From NCBI RefSeq assembly GCF_013377085.1, contig NZ_JACAAX010000028.1, forward strand, positions 21,597 to 85,596: a stretch of DNA of 64,000 nt. The letters are read 5' to 3'. Under the pieces are notes generated by a model. The model saw only the letters and a list, made by a program, of their open reading frames with translations, was not told the DNA's origin and made no database searches. Both the position numbers and the translations under genes were made by a program. Below, piece after piece: positions 52,664-61,736 of this stretch (the stretch's first letter is position 1; every line of letters begins with the position of its first letter). This stretch comes from Rhodoplanes sp. (GTDB taxonomy: Bacteria > Pseudomonadota > Alphaproteobacteria > Rhizobiales > Xanthobacteraceae).

Positions 52664-52993
52664 CTAAAGAGTCCTGGTCGGGCGGGTGCGGCGGAGACGG
52701 AGCCTGGACCAATAGCGCTGTGTGGCCGAACGACTGGGGGTGCGCGCGGCCCCGAAACGAACCCGGCACTCTGCCAAGATATTCTCGGAGGTCGCCTGCC
52801 CGAGCCGGTCGGCGATGAAAATTGCCACCTCGGGATCGCGTTCGATCCGTGACCGCGGGGGGGATTCGAAGCCCCTTTGACGGACCTTAAACTCGGCGAG
52901 CTGGCGCTTGCAGTCGAGCAAATCCGCGTAATCGGCGGCAGGGATCGTCACCAGTTCGACGCCTGAAAGGGTATGGATACTCGGTTGCGTCAT
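52664..52993 (-). CDS. Small phage-associated protein, possible helix-turn-helix
   Basis: A 109-residue protein starting MTQPSIHTLSGVELVTIPAA. The middle part RDPEVAIFIADRLGQATSEN and RTPSRSATQRYWSRLR look like a small DNA-binding helix set, and the C-terminus is very basic. AAGGGACG lies just before ATG 52993. It is the last gene inside the element. Role unknown: a regulator or a cargo gene. Confidence 0.5.
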   Translation of the reverse strand: MTQPSIHTLSGVELVTIPAADYADLLDCKRQLAEFKVRQRGFESPPRSRIERDPEVAIFIADRLGQATSENILAECRVRFGAARTPSRSATQRYWSRLRLRRTRPTRTL

Positions 52994-53127
52994 CGTCCCT
53001 TACCTTCGAGGCCCGCGGCGGCTATAGTGCCGGTGCGGGGAAATTCCGGCTCTGCCGGGCCGCGGGAATGCCTGAGGGCAAACCAGGAGGGACGGCGGCC
53101 TCCCCCCGCGCTCTTCCATAGCCATGG

Positions 53128-55404
53128 TCACACCCGGTCGAACAGGGCACCGGTCGAGTCGCCGAGCCGCGCGAACTGCCGCGCCACTTCGCGGCCGACC
53201 GCTTGCGCGTCGCCGGCCCCGTTGACGTTGACCACCACCGTGACCGGCCCGCGGCTCGACTGCTTCCCGGGCGCCTTCGGCGCTCCGTCGCCGCCGCCCC
53301 CGCCACCACCACCACCGCCGCCGACCCCCGGGGCGTTGAACCGGGGCGAGATGGTCGGCGCGACCGTGACGTTGAGCGAGTTGAGTAGCGCCTTCATGCG
53401 CTCGACAAACGACTGCGTCGTCGCGATCGCCTTCTCCCCACCCGTCGAGATTGCCTTGTCGATCCCGTCCATCGCCGCCTTCGCCTTGGCGCCGGCCGTC
53501 TGGGAAACGGCATCGTCGAGCAACTGCACGGGGGGCAGCGATCCGCCCGCGGTCGCCGGCTTGTTTCCCCGAAGCGTGGGGTAGATGTCGAAATACCGGT
53601 CGCGCGCCTTGTCTCGCGCGACCGCCGCGCGTCCCGCCTCCAGATCCTTCTCGGTGATGACGGGCTTGACGCCCCCGAGGTTCTGCCGCTCCTGGATCAG
53701 ATCGTTGAGCTTCGCCCGGAGCGCCTTGACCTCGGCATCCGTGCCGACGTCGGCCGCCCGCCGGTCCGCCTGAGCCTTGGCCCCGCTCTGGAACCGACCC
53801 GGAAACGAGGACAGCGGCGCAGCGCCGGCACCACGAATCGCCTGTTCACGCTGCCGCAGCTTTTCCCCGACCTCCCTGATGCGCGCGTCGAGCGACCCCT
53901 TGGCCTGGTTCGTCGAGAACTCATCGGCCGCAGCGCGTCGGCCCTCTGGCGTGCTGAGGCGGTCGAGCGCGTCGGCGGCAGCGTTCGCGCCATCCGTAAT
54001 CTTCGCGAGCGCGGTGCTGGCACCAGCGCTGTCGGCGAGGCGGCCGGTGCTACGCCAGAAACCCGACCACGAATCGGACAGACGCTTGATTCCGGATTCC
54101 GTGTCGTTGATGACGGCAGGGAGGTCCTTGGCGATGGTGCCGGCCGAAGAGCGCTTGATCTCGGAACGTAGCGACTTGAACTCGTTCTCCAGGTTGACGA
54201 GTGCACTCACCGCTTGGCGCGAGTCGATCTCGCCGAAGAATTTCGGAAGCTGGGCCAGGTCGCCCTTGGTCGCCTTCTTCACCAGGTCGATCACCAGGTC
54301 GAAGAGCGGACGGCCGGCCTTGAGCCCCTTGCTCAAGGAGTCTTCGAGGTCGATACCGACCTTCTTGAAGTTCTTCTGCACCTCCGGCTGATACAGCTTC
54401 GCGAGGAGGTCGCGCACCCCGTTGAACGCCTGTTCAGACGTGCCGGTCTGCTTCCGGACGATCTGCAGCGCCGCCGCCAGGTCGGCGAGCTTGTCGATAC
54501 CCTTCTGTCCGGCGTTTGACCACGACGCGGCCAGCATCGGCAGGTACTGCGCCGCATCCTTGAGTTCGAACTGACCTTTCTTGCCGGCGTAGGCGAGAAC
54601 GTCGAAAGCACGTTCCAGCTCGCCGACCTTCACGGCGAGGTTCGTCGTCAATGCGCCGCCGGTTTTCGCGATGTCGTCGACCGCCGCGCCGCTCGCCTGC
54701 GCTGCCGCCAAAACGGAGCGCATCTGTGCCAGCGCCTGCGGCAGGCTGAGTCCTTGCGTCACCAGCGCCTCGACGCCCTTGACGGCTTCCGCCTGCGCAA
54801 TGCCGAACTCGAACGAGAGATCGCGAACCTGTTTCTTGGCCGCGGCGAGCTGTTCCGCGGTCGCTTCTCCCGTGATGCCGATCCGCGTCATCTGCCGGTC
54901 GAAGGCGGCCATGTCGGTGTAGCCCTGAGCGAAGCGGCGGCCGAGCGCGTAGGCGCCATACGCCCGCGCGACCGTGCTTAGCGACCCGCCCATCAGCAGC
55001 GGCGCGCTGCGCCCCTCGGCGCCGATTGGTCGTGGACCGCCGACACCCGGTCCGCCCGCCCCGCGCTCGCGCACCCGCTGGGCCGCGGTCTTGACGCTGG
55101 CCATCGCGCGTTCCGCCAGCCGTGCCGCCGAGGCGACGCCCAGCAGATCGCGTTTGAGTTTGTCCGGGCCGCGCACCGCGCCGAGGCCGGTCGCCTCGCG
55201 CTTGACCTCTCCGAGGCCGCGGCCGGCGTTCCGGGACGCGGTCGAGACGTCGAGAAGGTCGCGCTTGAGCTTGTCGGCGCCGCGGGTGCCCTCGATCCCC
55301 TTCGCGGCCGTCTTGATGCCGGTCAGGTCGCGCGCCGCTTTCGCGGCCTCGCCGGAGAGCTGGTTGATCAGCTTGAGCCGCAGCGCGACGTCGAGCGTGC
55401 TCAT
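53128..55404 (-). CDS. Phage tail tape-measure protein
   Basis: A 758-residue protein starting MSTLDVALRLKLINQLSGEA. It has the TP901-type core (FDRQMTRIGITGEATAEQLA, then LSFEFGIAQAEAVKGVEALV), helical repeats, and a late glycine-rich run ahead of a C-terminal beta-like end (GPVTVVVNVNGAGDAQAVGR). It would set tail length and enter the host membrane on injection. Its ATG overlaps the upstream protease stop by four bases. No sheath, tube, baseplate or fibre gene follows. Confidence 0.85.
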   Translation of the reverse strand: MSTLDVALRLKLINQLSGEAAKAARDLTGIKTAAKGIEGTRGADKLKRDLLDVSTASRNAGRGLGEVKREATGLGAVRGPDKLKRDLLGVASAARLAERAMASVKTAAQRVRERGAGGPGVGGPRPIGAEGRSAPLLMGGSLSTVARAYGAYALGRRFAQGYTDMAAFDRQMTRIGITGEATAEQLAAAKKQVRDLSFEFGIAQAEAVKGVEALVTQGLSLPQALAQMRSVLAAAQASGAAVDDIAKTGGALTTNLAVKVGELERAFDVLAYAGKKGQFELKDAAQYLPMLAASWSNAGQKGIDKLADLAAALQIVRKQTGTSEQAFNGVRDLLAKLYQPEVQKNFKKVGIDLEDSLSKGLKAGRPLFDLVIDLVKKATKGDLAQLPKFFGEIDSRQAVSALVNLENEFKSLRSEIKRSSAGTIAKDLPAVINDTESGIKRLSDSWSGFWRSTGRLADSAGASTALAKITDGANAAADALDRLSTPEGRRAAADEFSTNQAKGSLDARIREVGEKLRQREQAIRGAGAAPLSSFPGRFQSGAKAQADRRAADVGTDAEVKALRAKLNDLIQERQNLGGVKPVITEKDLEAGRAAVARDKARDRYFDIYPTLRGNKPATAGGSLPPVQLLDDAVSQTAGAKAKAAMDGIDKAISTGGEKAIATTQSFVERMKALLNSLNVTVAPTISPRFNAPGVGGGGGGGGGGGDGAPKAPGKQSSRGPVTVVVNVNGAGDAQAVGREVARQFARLGDSTGALFDRV

Positions 55405-56414
55405 CGATCGATGCTCTCTCCGGACACGGCGAGGACGGCATCGGCGTAGCAGATCGGATGCCCCGATGCGGCCTGTGCAATCTGATAGTCGTGCGCCGCG
55501 GCGGCCAGCGCGATCGGGTCCGGAGTCGCGGACATGCCCTTCCCGAACGCCGAGGCGAGCGCCGGCATGGACAGCGCGGGAGCGGCGACGAGCGCGATGG
55601 AATGAAGCCAGGTCGCCGCGCCCGCGTCGTCGTGCCGGAACGTCGGGCTGACGAAGCGGTGAGTGCGTGAAGCCAAGACGGAGAGCCCGGACGTCAGCCA
55701 TTCGACGCGGGCGTACAGGCCGTCCAGACGCGCCTGCAGCTCCTTCACCCAACCGACCGCGTCGGCCCTCTCGCCGAGCAGAGTCTTGCGGGCGATCGCG
55801 TGATCGAGATCAACCGGAAGGTCGATGCCGTCCGCGGCGAAGCGGGAGACCAGCTTCTCGGGATCGAACTGATAAGATCGACCGTCGCGCGTCACCACGG
55901 CACCCCGCGGCGCGACCTTCACCCATGCGGGAGCGCCGCCCGCCGCCGCGACGTCCAGTGTCACGGCGCCGAGGGCGAAATTCTCATATCCGAGAGGAGA
56001 AGACATGCACTCTTCCAAATCGATGCTGAGTGTGACGAGTCCCGATGCCTTCTGTCGAATGCGGTAGACGGTGCGCTCCGTCAAACCGAGACGCTTGGCG
56101 ATATTCGAGACCGACAGTCCGTCCTTCGAAAGTGCGAGGACAGCGCGCCGTCGTTCGAGATGCTCAGTCGCTCCGCGTGGAATATTGACGTATATGCCTG
56201 TCGTCGGCACGATTGCGTCGGCGATCTTTAGCGCAACCTCAATCCCCACCACCTCGACCAGCTTGGTTTGCGATCCAACTTTGGTTCGGAGCGAGTGCTC
56301 GCCGGGTAGGGTGATCCTCCGGCCGCCAAAGGCTTCCCGAATCTTCAGGGCAGCCTCTTCACCGACCGCTTCGGCAATCTCTCCGAGGATACCCGGAAAG
56401 CGGCGATCGTTCAT
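55401..56414 (-). CDS. Mor-type activator fused in frame to a Mu-like phage protease
   Basis: A 337-residue open frame with no internal stop. Residues 1-125 form a Mor/C-type activator: two similar segments (VGEEAALKIREAFGG and VGIEVALKIADAIV), then a helix-turn-helix (LSVSNIAKRLGLTERTVYRI). From Met137 the chain is a Mu gpI-like prohead protease (LPVDLDHAIARK, GWVKELQARLDGLYARVEWL, FVSPTFRHDD). ATG 56006 has its own GGAAGAG site, so the protease may also be made alone. The capsid stop lies five bases before ATG 56414. Mor normally turns on the middle/late genes of Mu; linking it to a protease is unexpected. Confidence 0.8.
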   Translation of the reverse strand: MNDRRFPGILGEIAEAVGEEAALKIREAFGGRRITLPGEHSLRTKVGSQTKLVEVVGIEVALKIADAIVPTTGIYVNIPRGATEHLERRRAVLALSKDGLSVSNIAKRLGLTERTVYRIRQKASGLVTLSIDLEECMSSPLGYENFALGAVTLDVAAAGGAPAWVKVAPRGAVVTRDGRSYQFDPEKLVSRFAADGIDLPVDLDHAIARKTLLGERADAVGWVKELQARLDGLYARVEWLTSGLSVLASRTHRFVSPTFRHDDAGAATWLHSIALVAAPALSMPALASAFGKGMSATPDPIALAAAAHDYQIAQAASGHPICYADAVLAVSGESIDR

Positions 56415-56419
56415 CGCGG

Positions 56420-57391
56420 TCAGGCGCCGGCGACGATATTCTGAATGAAGTAGCCGACGTCCGGCGCGATGATCAGCTCCTTGGCGCGTTCTCCCACGCG
56501 TACGATGGTCGCACCCTGCAGACCGATGCTCGGGTCCTGGTAGTCGCCCGCGATCCGGTTGCCGAGGCGGGCCGTGTACCCGAACGTCACCGTCTTCTCG
56601 GTGGTTGGCGAGGTGGCGAGGTGCAGGAACGCGCAGTGCCGGCCCCACACGCGTTCGAGCGTCGGCTCCTGTCCCTTCTTGGCCGTGTTCAGCCAGCCTT
56701 CGCCGACGACCACGCTGCGCAGGCCGAACAGGGCCGCGAATTCCTCCGGCGTGATGCGCCCCTTGTTCGTCACCCCGCCGCGCACCGCGTTGACCAGGTG
56801 CGGGTGGCCGCGGACGATCCGCCACGCTTCGTCACCGAATACCGCCGTGTTGGGCTTGAACACCAGCGTGCCCGCCATCGCGGCGTCGAACACGCCGAAC
56901 GGATCGGAGTTCACGTAATCCGAGAGCTGCGAGGTGCCGGAGAGCGTGATCCTGCGAGCCGGAGCATAGCTCTGGAGATTGAACACCAGCCGAGCGGTGC
57001 GAACCTCGTGGCCGAGGTCGACGATATCGGTGAGGCCTTGCGCGGCGTAAGCACGAGGATCGTAGTGTCCGCCCAACGCGCTGCGCTGCCGCGCCGCCGT
57101 ATCGATATCCGACTGCGGGATGATGGTGTCGACGCCCCAGTCGTCGACCTCACCTGTCTCCTGCTTTGCCGAGAACTCGACCCGGTGCGGCTGCCCCTTG
57201 CGACCGATCCGGAGATCGTCGGGGACGTTGAAGCTCTCGTTCAGCGGATAGACGGTGTACTTGAATCGCTCTTCGGGAACGGGAGCGTAGGGCAGCACCC
57301 GCGCCGCGATCAGTGCGTAGTCGGGGTTTCGGTAGCCGATCGCGACGGCCGTAAGGATGGGATTGACTTCGAAGGGACGGTTGGGAGCCAT
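56420..57391 (-). CDS. Phage major capsid protein
   Basis: A 323-residue protein starting MAPNRPFEVNPILTAVAIGY, with RNPDYALIAARVLPYAPVPE, DDWGVDTIIPQSDIDTAARQ and SDPFGVFDAAMAGTLVFKPN. The pattern is that of the HK97-fold major capsid group found in small siphophages and Mu-like elements. Start ATG 57391; the ribosome site is weak. It is the first gene of the short late block and is separated by 504 bases from GemA. Confidence 0.82.
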   Translation of the reverse strand: MAPNRPFEVNPILTAVAIGYRNPDYALIAARVLPYAPVPEERFKYTVYPLNESFNVPDDLRIGRKGQPHRVEFSAKQETGEVDDWGVDTIIPQSDIDTAARQRSALGGHYDPRAYAAQGLTDIVDLGHEVRTARLVFNLQSYAPARRITLSGTSQLSDYVNSDPFGVFDAAMAGTLVFKPNTAVFGDEAWRIVRGHPHLVNAVRGGVTNKGRITPEEFAALFGLRSVVVGEGWLNTAKKGQEPTLERVWGRHCAFLHLATSPTTEKTVTFGYTARLGNRIAGDYQDPSIGLQGATIVRVGERAKELIIAPDVGYFIQNIVAGA

Positions 57392-57545
57392 CGTGATCTC
57401 GCTTGCGTGGAATGGAAAAGGCGGGCGCCGTGCCGGTCGGCACCCGCCTCGGTGCCGCGGTCCCGCGAGACGCGAGACTCCCGGGAGACGCGGCGGCGCT
57501 CTCGGCGCTCCACGATCCACTCTACGGAAGACTGACAGAGGGGGG

Positions 57546-57565
57546 CCGCTGACAGGTGTCAGCGG
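57546..57565. promoter_or_regulatory. Dyad upstream of the late block
   Basis: CCGCTGACA-GG-TGTCAGCGG, nine-base arms. It lies 155 bases before the capsid start on the minus strand. A Mor-type protein binding site is one reading, a hairpin another. Confidence 0.4.
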
Positions 57566-57857
57566 GTCTTCCCGGAAAGGGCGGAAGAGGGAAAGGTGCG
57601 GGGGGAGGTCGTCAACCCTCCCGGTTTGGGCAGCACCCATTCCAGACGCGGCGCCGAGGCGCCGTTTCCCCGCGTCCAGACCCTACGCCCGGGGACGGTT
57701 TCGGGCAAATGCCGGCCTCTGGGGGGTGGGGTTCCCCGTCATCGGGGTCTGCAGCGGCCCGCGGGGCGCCTCAGGTGCTTCAATTTGGCCTTCAAAAATT
57801 TCGGCGCTGGGGTGGTGGCTCTGACCAGGAAAACGCATCGGCGGGCTTCCTGGGGGC

Positions 57858-57886
57858 GGGGCGGAACCCCGGCCGGATTCCGCCCC
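57858..57886. terminator. Terminator-like hairpin after GemA
   Basis: Nine-base arms (GGGGCGGAA and TTCCGCCCC) with an 11-base loop begin about 10 bases after the gemA stop on the minus strand. No T tract. Confidence 0.4.
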
Positions 57887-57895
57887 GCGCGCTCC

Positions 57896-58324
57896 TCAGG
57901 CCCTTGCGGCCTTCGTGGTCTTGCGCCGGACCATCGCCTTCAGGCCGGTGATCGCCTTCGCGGCGACCTCCGGGGTGGCGAAGCGCAGCGCCGACGTGCC
58001 GAAGCTGCGCTCCATCCACTTGTCGAGGCCGGCATCGTCGTCGGCCCCTGTCCACTCCCGCCACAGGTCGCGGATCAGCTCGACTTGGCGCGGCGTCGCC
58101 ATGCCGGGCCGCCGCCCGAAAGTCCGCTCCCGCCAATCGGAGCGAAACCCCCAGGAATTGGCGTACTCCATGATCTGGGCGAAACCCTTGTCGTCCAGAT
58201 CCTTCGCGCTCTCCACCCCGCCGAGCTGGCGCAGCATCACCCGGTACATGTCCTCGTCCCACCCCTGCGTCTTCGCGAGATGCTTCTTGGCCATGTGGAC
58301 GAGGGCGAGCTGTTCCCGGGTCAT
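57896..58324 (-). CDS. gemA: GemA-like protein (DUF1018)
   Basis: A 142-residue Mu GemA/Gp16-like protein: MTREQLALVHMAKKHLAKTQ, MYRVMLRQLGGVESAKDLDD, MATPRQVELIRDLWREWTGA. In Mu this early protein affects host gene expression and DNA supercoiling. ATG 58324 overlaps the preceding gene by four bases. Confidence 0.85.
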   Translation of the reverse strand: MTREQLALVHMAKKHLAKTQGWDEDMYRVMLRQLGGVESAKDLDDKGFAQIMEYANSWGFRSDWRERTFGRRPGMATPRQVELIRDLWREWTGADDDAGLDKWMERSFGTSALRFATPEVAAKAITGLKAMVRRKTTKAARA

Positions 58325-58632
58325 GCGGCGTCCGCCTTTTCGTGGACCGTCCACGGCGTCGGATTGCCCTGGGATGGAACAAGCTCCGGCGGGTGATCGG
58401 CTGGGATCAGCCTCGATACCAGAGCCCGGATTGCCTCCATCAGCTTGTCGATTGAGAGACCAGTCGTGTGGGGACGTTCGCCACGACGGTCCCCGGGGAC
58501 AGTCCCGTCCACCCGATGGATCTGGATCAGCACGGATTTGCCGCGATCGCCCCAGCCCGCATTATCCGAGAACGCCGAGAAGTCGCCGCCCCACCGAAAC
58601 AACGGCTCGCGCTCGCTCGGTACGCCGCTCAT
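58321..58632 (-). CDS. Small early protein of the Mu-like element
   Basis: A 103-residue protein between two ATGA overlaps, so it is translated within the early operon. It starts MSGVPSEREPLFRWGGDFSA and has an amphipathic helix (SIDKLMEAIRALVSRLI). No family recognised. Confidence 0.55.
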   Translation of the reverse strand: MSGVPSEREPLFRWGGDFSAFSDNAGWGDRGKSVLIQIHRVDGTVPGDRRGERPHTTGLSIDKLMEAIRALVSRLIPADHPPELVPSQGNPTPWTVHEKADAA

Positions 58633-58937
58633 TGTTTCGTCTCCCCGGTCGCGACCGCGGCCGACAGGCGGCCGGCGAATTCCGCAAAGCCTTCCTCCAC
58701 CTTGCCGGTGTAGACCTCCAGGAGGTTGACGAGGTTGATGAAGGCGACCTGCAGCTCCTCGGGTGCCGAAGGAAGACGGTCGGCGATCTCGCAGGCGAAC
58801 GGCGCCGCCAGCTCGTTGAACTGGTGAGTTTGCTGCACGACCCTCGCGGCGTATTCGAGGGACACCGCCGCCACCGCCGCGTGCCGCTCCGGCGGGACAA
58901 GCGAGAAGTCGAAGGGATTTCCATTCTGATCAGGCAT
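58629..58937 (-). CDS. Small early protein of the Mu-like element
   Basis: A 102-residue helical protein, MPDQNGNPFDFSLVPPERHA, with NELAAPFACEIADRLPSAPE in the centre. It lies 55 bases after MuB and overlaps the next gene by four bases. Function unknown; Mu relatives carry similar unnamed genes at this place. Confidence 0.55.
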   Translation of the reverse strand: MPDQNGNPFDFSLVPPERHAAVAAVSLEYAARVVQQTHQFNELAAPFACEIADRLPSAPEELQVAFINLVNLLEVYTGKVEEGFAEFAGRLSAAVATGETKQ

Positions 58938-58992
58938 AGAAGGCCTCTTCCGATGTGAGACGAAACGCGGTGAGCTACAAAGAACGGGCGGC

Positions 58993-59730
58993 TCAATGCT
59001 TCGCGAGGGCCGGCCGGTGTTGGGGAAAAACCTCGACTGCGTCGCGAAGGTGGGCCAGCTCGATCGGCTTTCCGTCACCGGCGAGTTGACGCGCGAGCTT
59101 GAGAATCGTGACCACGCCAGCGATGTGCGCCGTCTCGCTGACGGCCCGCAGCAACCGCAGACACGGCTTGTCCGTGACCCCGAAAACATCGGCGACGAGA
59201 TCGGCATCGGCGTGCGTCACGCCGCTGATGGTCAGCCGGTACTGAATGCGGCGGCCGATCTGTTCGAAGCCGCCTTTGGCAGCGTTGACCACCTTCAGGA
59301 CGTGCTCGTTGCCCGAGAACACGATGGTGACGCAGGGCTGCGGATCGTCCGTCAGGGTGAGCAGGTCGCGCAGCGTTTCGAGCTTGATGTTCTGCGCCTC
59401 GTCGAAGATCAGAACGATCATGGCGTCGTAGAAGTACTCGCGCAGGCGCCGCTTGACCCCGCGGAGGGTATCGGACGGGTTGATGCCTCGCGACGCTCCC
59501 AGCGTCTCCGCGACGAGAGCGAACAGCGTTCCGGCGGACCTTCCGAGCGCGGCCTCGATCGAGAAGAGATAGGCGACGCCGGACTCTTGGGCATAGTGCT
59601 GCAAGGCCCAGCTCTTGCCGACGCCGGCCGCGCCCGTGATGGCGACGTTCTCGCCGGTCGCGCGAGCCATCTCGATCCGTTGGCGGATCAGCCGCGTAGT
59701 CGATATCTCGACGAACGGCACTTCGATCAT
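58993..59730 (-). CDS. MuB-like target-selecting ATPase
   Basis: A 245-residue AAA+ ATPase related to MuB. Walker A GAAGVGKS with Lys39, Walker B MIVLIFDEAQN, and a sensor region TIVFSGNEHVLK are intact. It would bind target DNA and deliver it to the transposase. The start overlaps the MuA stop by four bases. Confidence 0.88.
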   Translation of the reverse strand: MIEVPFVEISTTRLIRQRIEMARATGENVAITGAAGVGKSWALQHYAQESGVAYLFSIEAALGRSAGTLFALVAETLGASRGINPSDTLRGVKRRLREYFYDAMIVLIFDEAQNIKLETLRDLLTLTDDPQPCVTIVFSGNEHVLKVVNAAKGGFEQIGRRIQYRLTISGVTHADADLVADVFGVTDKPCLRLLRAVSETAHIAGVVTILKLARQLAGDGKPIELAHLRDAVEVFPQHRPALAKH

Positions 59731-61733
59731 GACTTCCCTCCTAAAAGGAGTCGGTGGAATTTCTCGGATTTCGCCAGCTCGCGCTCGATCTCGGCGTGCA
59801 CCTTCCGGGTGTGGCGGGAGGCGCGCTCTTCCGGCGGCACGGCCATCGCGGCGACGATCTCGGCGGCTTGCGGGTTGGGCACGATGATGCCGTCCACCGG
59901 CGCCTGGATCGGCGGCGGCAGGGTGGCGGCGGATGCGATCGTGTCGGCGACCAGGTCGGCGGGCGATGCGACGTTCGCCAGGTCTCGCGCCCGCGACTTG
60001 AATCGGCGCTCGGCCCGCTTCTGCTTCCGCGCGTTCTCCGGGTCGGTCCCGTCCACCGCCTCGTTCGGATCGGCGTAGCCAATGATCGTTCGCTCGTCGT
60101 CCAGGTCGTAGAGCGGCACCACCGGCCAGTCGTGGAAGCGGCCTTTGAGAACGCCGATCTTCTCACCGGAGCGATACCGCAGCGCGTCGCAGGTCCAATA
60201 CCGGCCGTTCACCCGGATGCCGAACTTGCCCACAGAAGCGATGTCGCGGGTCGAGAATGCCAGCATCAGCGACGCGCGATCGACCTTGGCGACCGTGAAC
60301 CCGGCATCGATGTGGGACTGATAGACCTCGTCGGGCGAGCGCCCCTTGAGCTTCCCGCGCTGCGGTGCGGCGTTGTACTCGCACACCCTCATTTGGACGA
60401 TCTGACAGAACAGGTCGAAGCCGCCGGGGAACGGGGTGGTCGGGCGGCCGACCTTCTGCGTCTTCTTGTTGATCCGGTTGTTGCCGACGTGGCCGGGCAG
60501 TCCGGCGAGCCAAACCCGCTGCAGTACGCCGATGCCATTCTCGACGACCTTGGCCCGTGCGTTGTAGGGCTGGGCGTGAACCACCGGCCGGCGACCGTCC
60601 GCCGAATGGACTTGGGCCACGATCTGCAGCAGGTCCGCGAGATCAGGGACCGCGCCGAACTCGCCGCCGTTGTCGATCGTCAGCCGGTCCGGTGTGCCCC
60701 ACTGGTCGAAAAGCGTTTCGATGAAGAGGGCGACGTGCTCCTGACGGAGTCCTTCGCGCTGGTCGAGCAGGAACGGCACGACCAGCAGCCGGTTTGTTGC
60801 GCGGCACATCGCCACGATCGCCTTGGGATAGGCCACGGTACCGTCCACGCGGCATACCGTGTGGTCGAAGTGCATCGCATCGAGATCGAACTCGGTCGGC
60901 CGATCGGCAAGCTTCCGCAGCATCGACGGCCGCATGTCATGCCAGGCCTTTGCGTCGCGGTCGCGCGTGGCGACCTTGCGCCACAGCCGCTCGCGGACGA
61001 CGTAGATCCGCGGCACCGCGAACACTGCCTTGTTCATCTCGTCCACCGGCATGCCGGCGGCGGCCGATAGTTCCCGGAGCTTCATGCCGGCGCGGAAGAT
61101 GATGCGACCCGGCGACTCGCCCGCGGCATGCATCGAGCGGACATAGGCCCGCAGCTCGTCATCGATCCGAGCAATGGTGGTCGTGTCGAGCCACACCCGC
61201 GCCTTGGCGAACCAGACCTGAGAGATCACCACCCGGGCGCTGCCCTTGTCGCGTCGGGCGCGCTGCATCAGGCCGGCGATGCCGTCCGCTTCGTAGGCGT
61301 CCAGCCATCGCTCGATCGTGCGTTCGGTGACGGTGATGGGCCGGCCGTCCGGCCCGATGCGCGTCGTGCGGGCGATCTCCCGGACCGCGACAGAGCGCTC
61401 GCTGGTGCGCTTGTCCAGCCCGAGAGCCGGGGTGATGAGGTGAAGCCGCCAGTGCCCGACAACGGATCGATCATCGCGCCGGTTCGAGGCGGGTTCCGAA
61501 GCCGGTTGAACCGCCTTCAAAGACGCCTGAATGTCGGCCGGCAGCGAAGGAAGGTAAAACTCGTAGCGAATGCCGGATTGCCCGCCGCCATACGGCCCGG
61601 GCACCCGCCGTACCACGACGCCGTGCCACCGCGCGGCGGCCGACGTGCGTGGATGGGTAGCTATATAGCGGAGACGTTGAGGGGTGACCTGGGCATGCAG
61701 GGCAACGTCAGTGAGGTCGACCCACTCGCTCAT
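59727..61733 (-). CDS. MuA-like DDE transposase
   Basis: A 668-residue transposase. The N-terminal part binds element ends, then two helical Ibeta/gamma-like domains lead to a DDE catalytic core: Asp285 in FDLDAMHFDHT, Asp354 in LTIDNGGEFG and Glu398 in YNARAKVVENG, followed by a basic region and a C-terminal MuB-contacting part. The family catalyses strand transfer into new target sites. It is followed directly by the MuB gene (ATGA). All catalytic residues are intact, so the element may still be able to transpose. Confidence 0.9.
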   Translation of the reverse strand: MSEWVDLTDVALHAQVTPQRLRYIATHPRTSAAARWHGVVVRRVPGPYGGGQSGIRYEFYLPSLPADIQASLKAVQPASEPASNRRDDRSVVGHWRLHLITPALGLDKRTSERSVAVREIARTTRIGPDGRPITVTERTIERWLDAYEADGIAGLMQRARRDKGSARVVISQVWFAKARVWLDTTTIARIDDELRAYVRSMHAAGESPGRIIFRAGMKLRELSAAAGMPVDEMNKAVFAVPRIYVVRERLWRKVATRDRDAKAWHDMRPSMLRKLADRPTEFDLDAMHFDHTVCRVDGTVAYPKAIVAMCRATNRLLVVPFLLDQREGLRQEHVALFIETLFDQWGTPDRLTIDNGGEFGAVPDLADLLQIVAQVHSADGRRPVVHAQPYNARAKVVENGIGVLQRVWLAGLPGHVGNNRINKKTQKVGRPTTPFPGGFDLFCQIVQMRVCEYNAAPQRGKLKGRSPDEVYQSHIDAGFTVAKVDRASLMLAFSTRDIASVGKFGIRVNGRYWTCDALRYRSGEKIGVLKGRFHDWPVVPLYDLDDERTIIGYADPNEAVDGTDPENARKQKRAERRFKSRARDLANVASPADLVADTIASAATLPPPIQAPVDGIIVPNPQAAEIVAAMAVPPEERASRHTRKVHAEIERELAKSEKFHRLLLGGKS

Positions 61734-61736
61734 TGC

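Larger units (their letters stand above)
57392..57895. other. Gap between early and late genes of the element
   Basis: No supported gene. Contains a terminator-like hairpin after GemA (57858-57886) and a dyad (57546-57565) placed where a Mor-dependent promoter would be expected. Several short open frames here are GC-rich noise. Confidence 0.45.

Noticed and set aside
52845..52880. A tRNA T-arm-like string (GGGATTCGAAGCCCC)
   Set aside because: No matching acceptor, D or anticodon arms are found around it, and the bases belong to a supported small gene.
57357..57824. Plus-strand open frames in the early/late gap of the element
   Set aside because: They are Gly/Arg/Pro-rich, lack ribosome sites and run opposite to the element's transcription.
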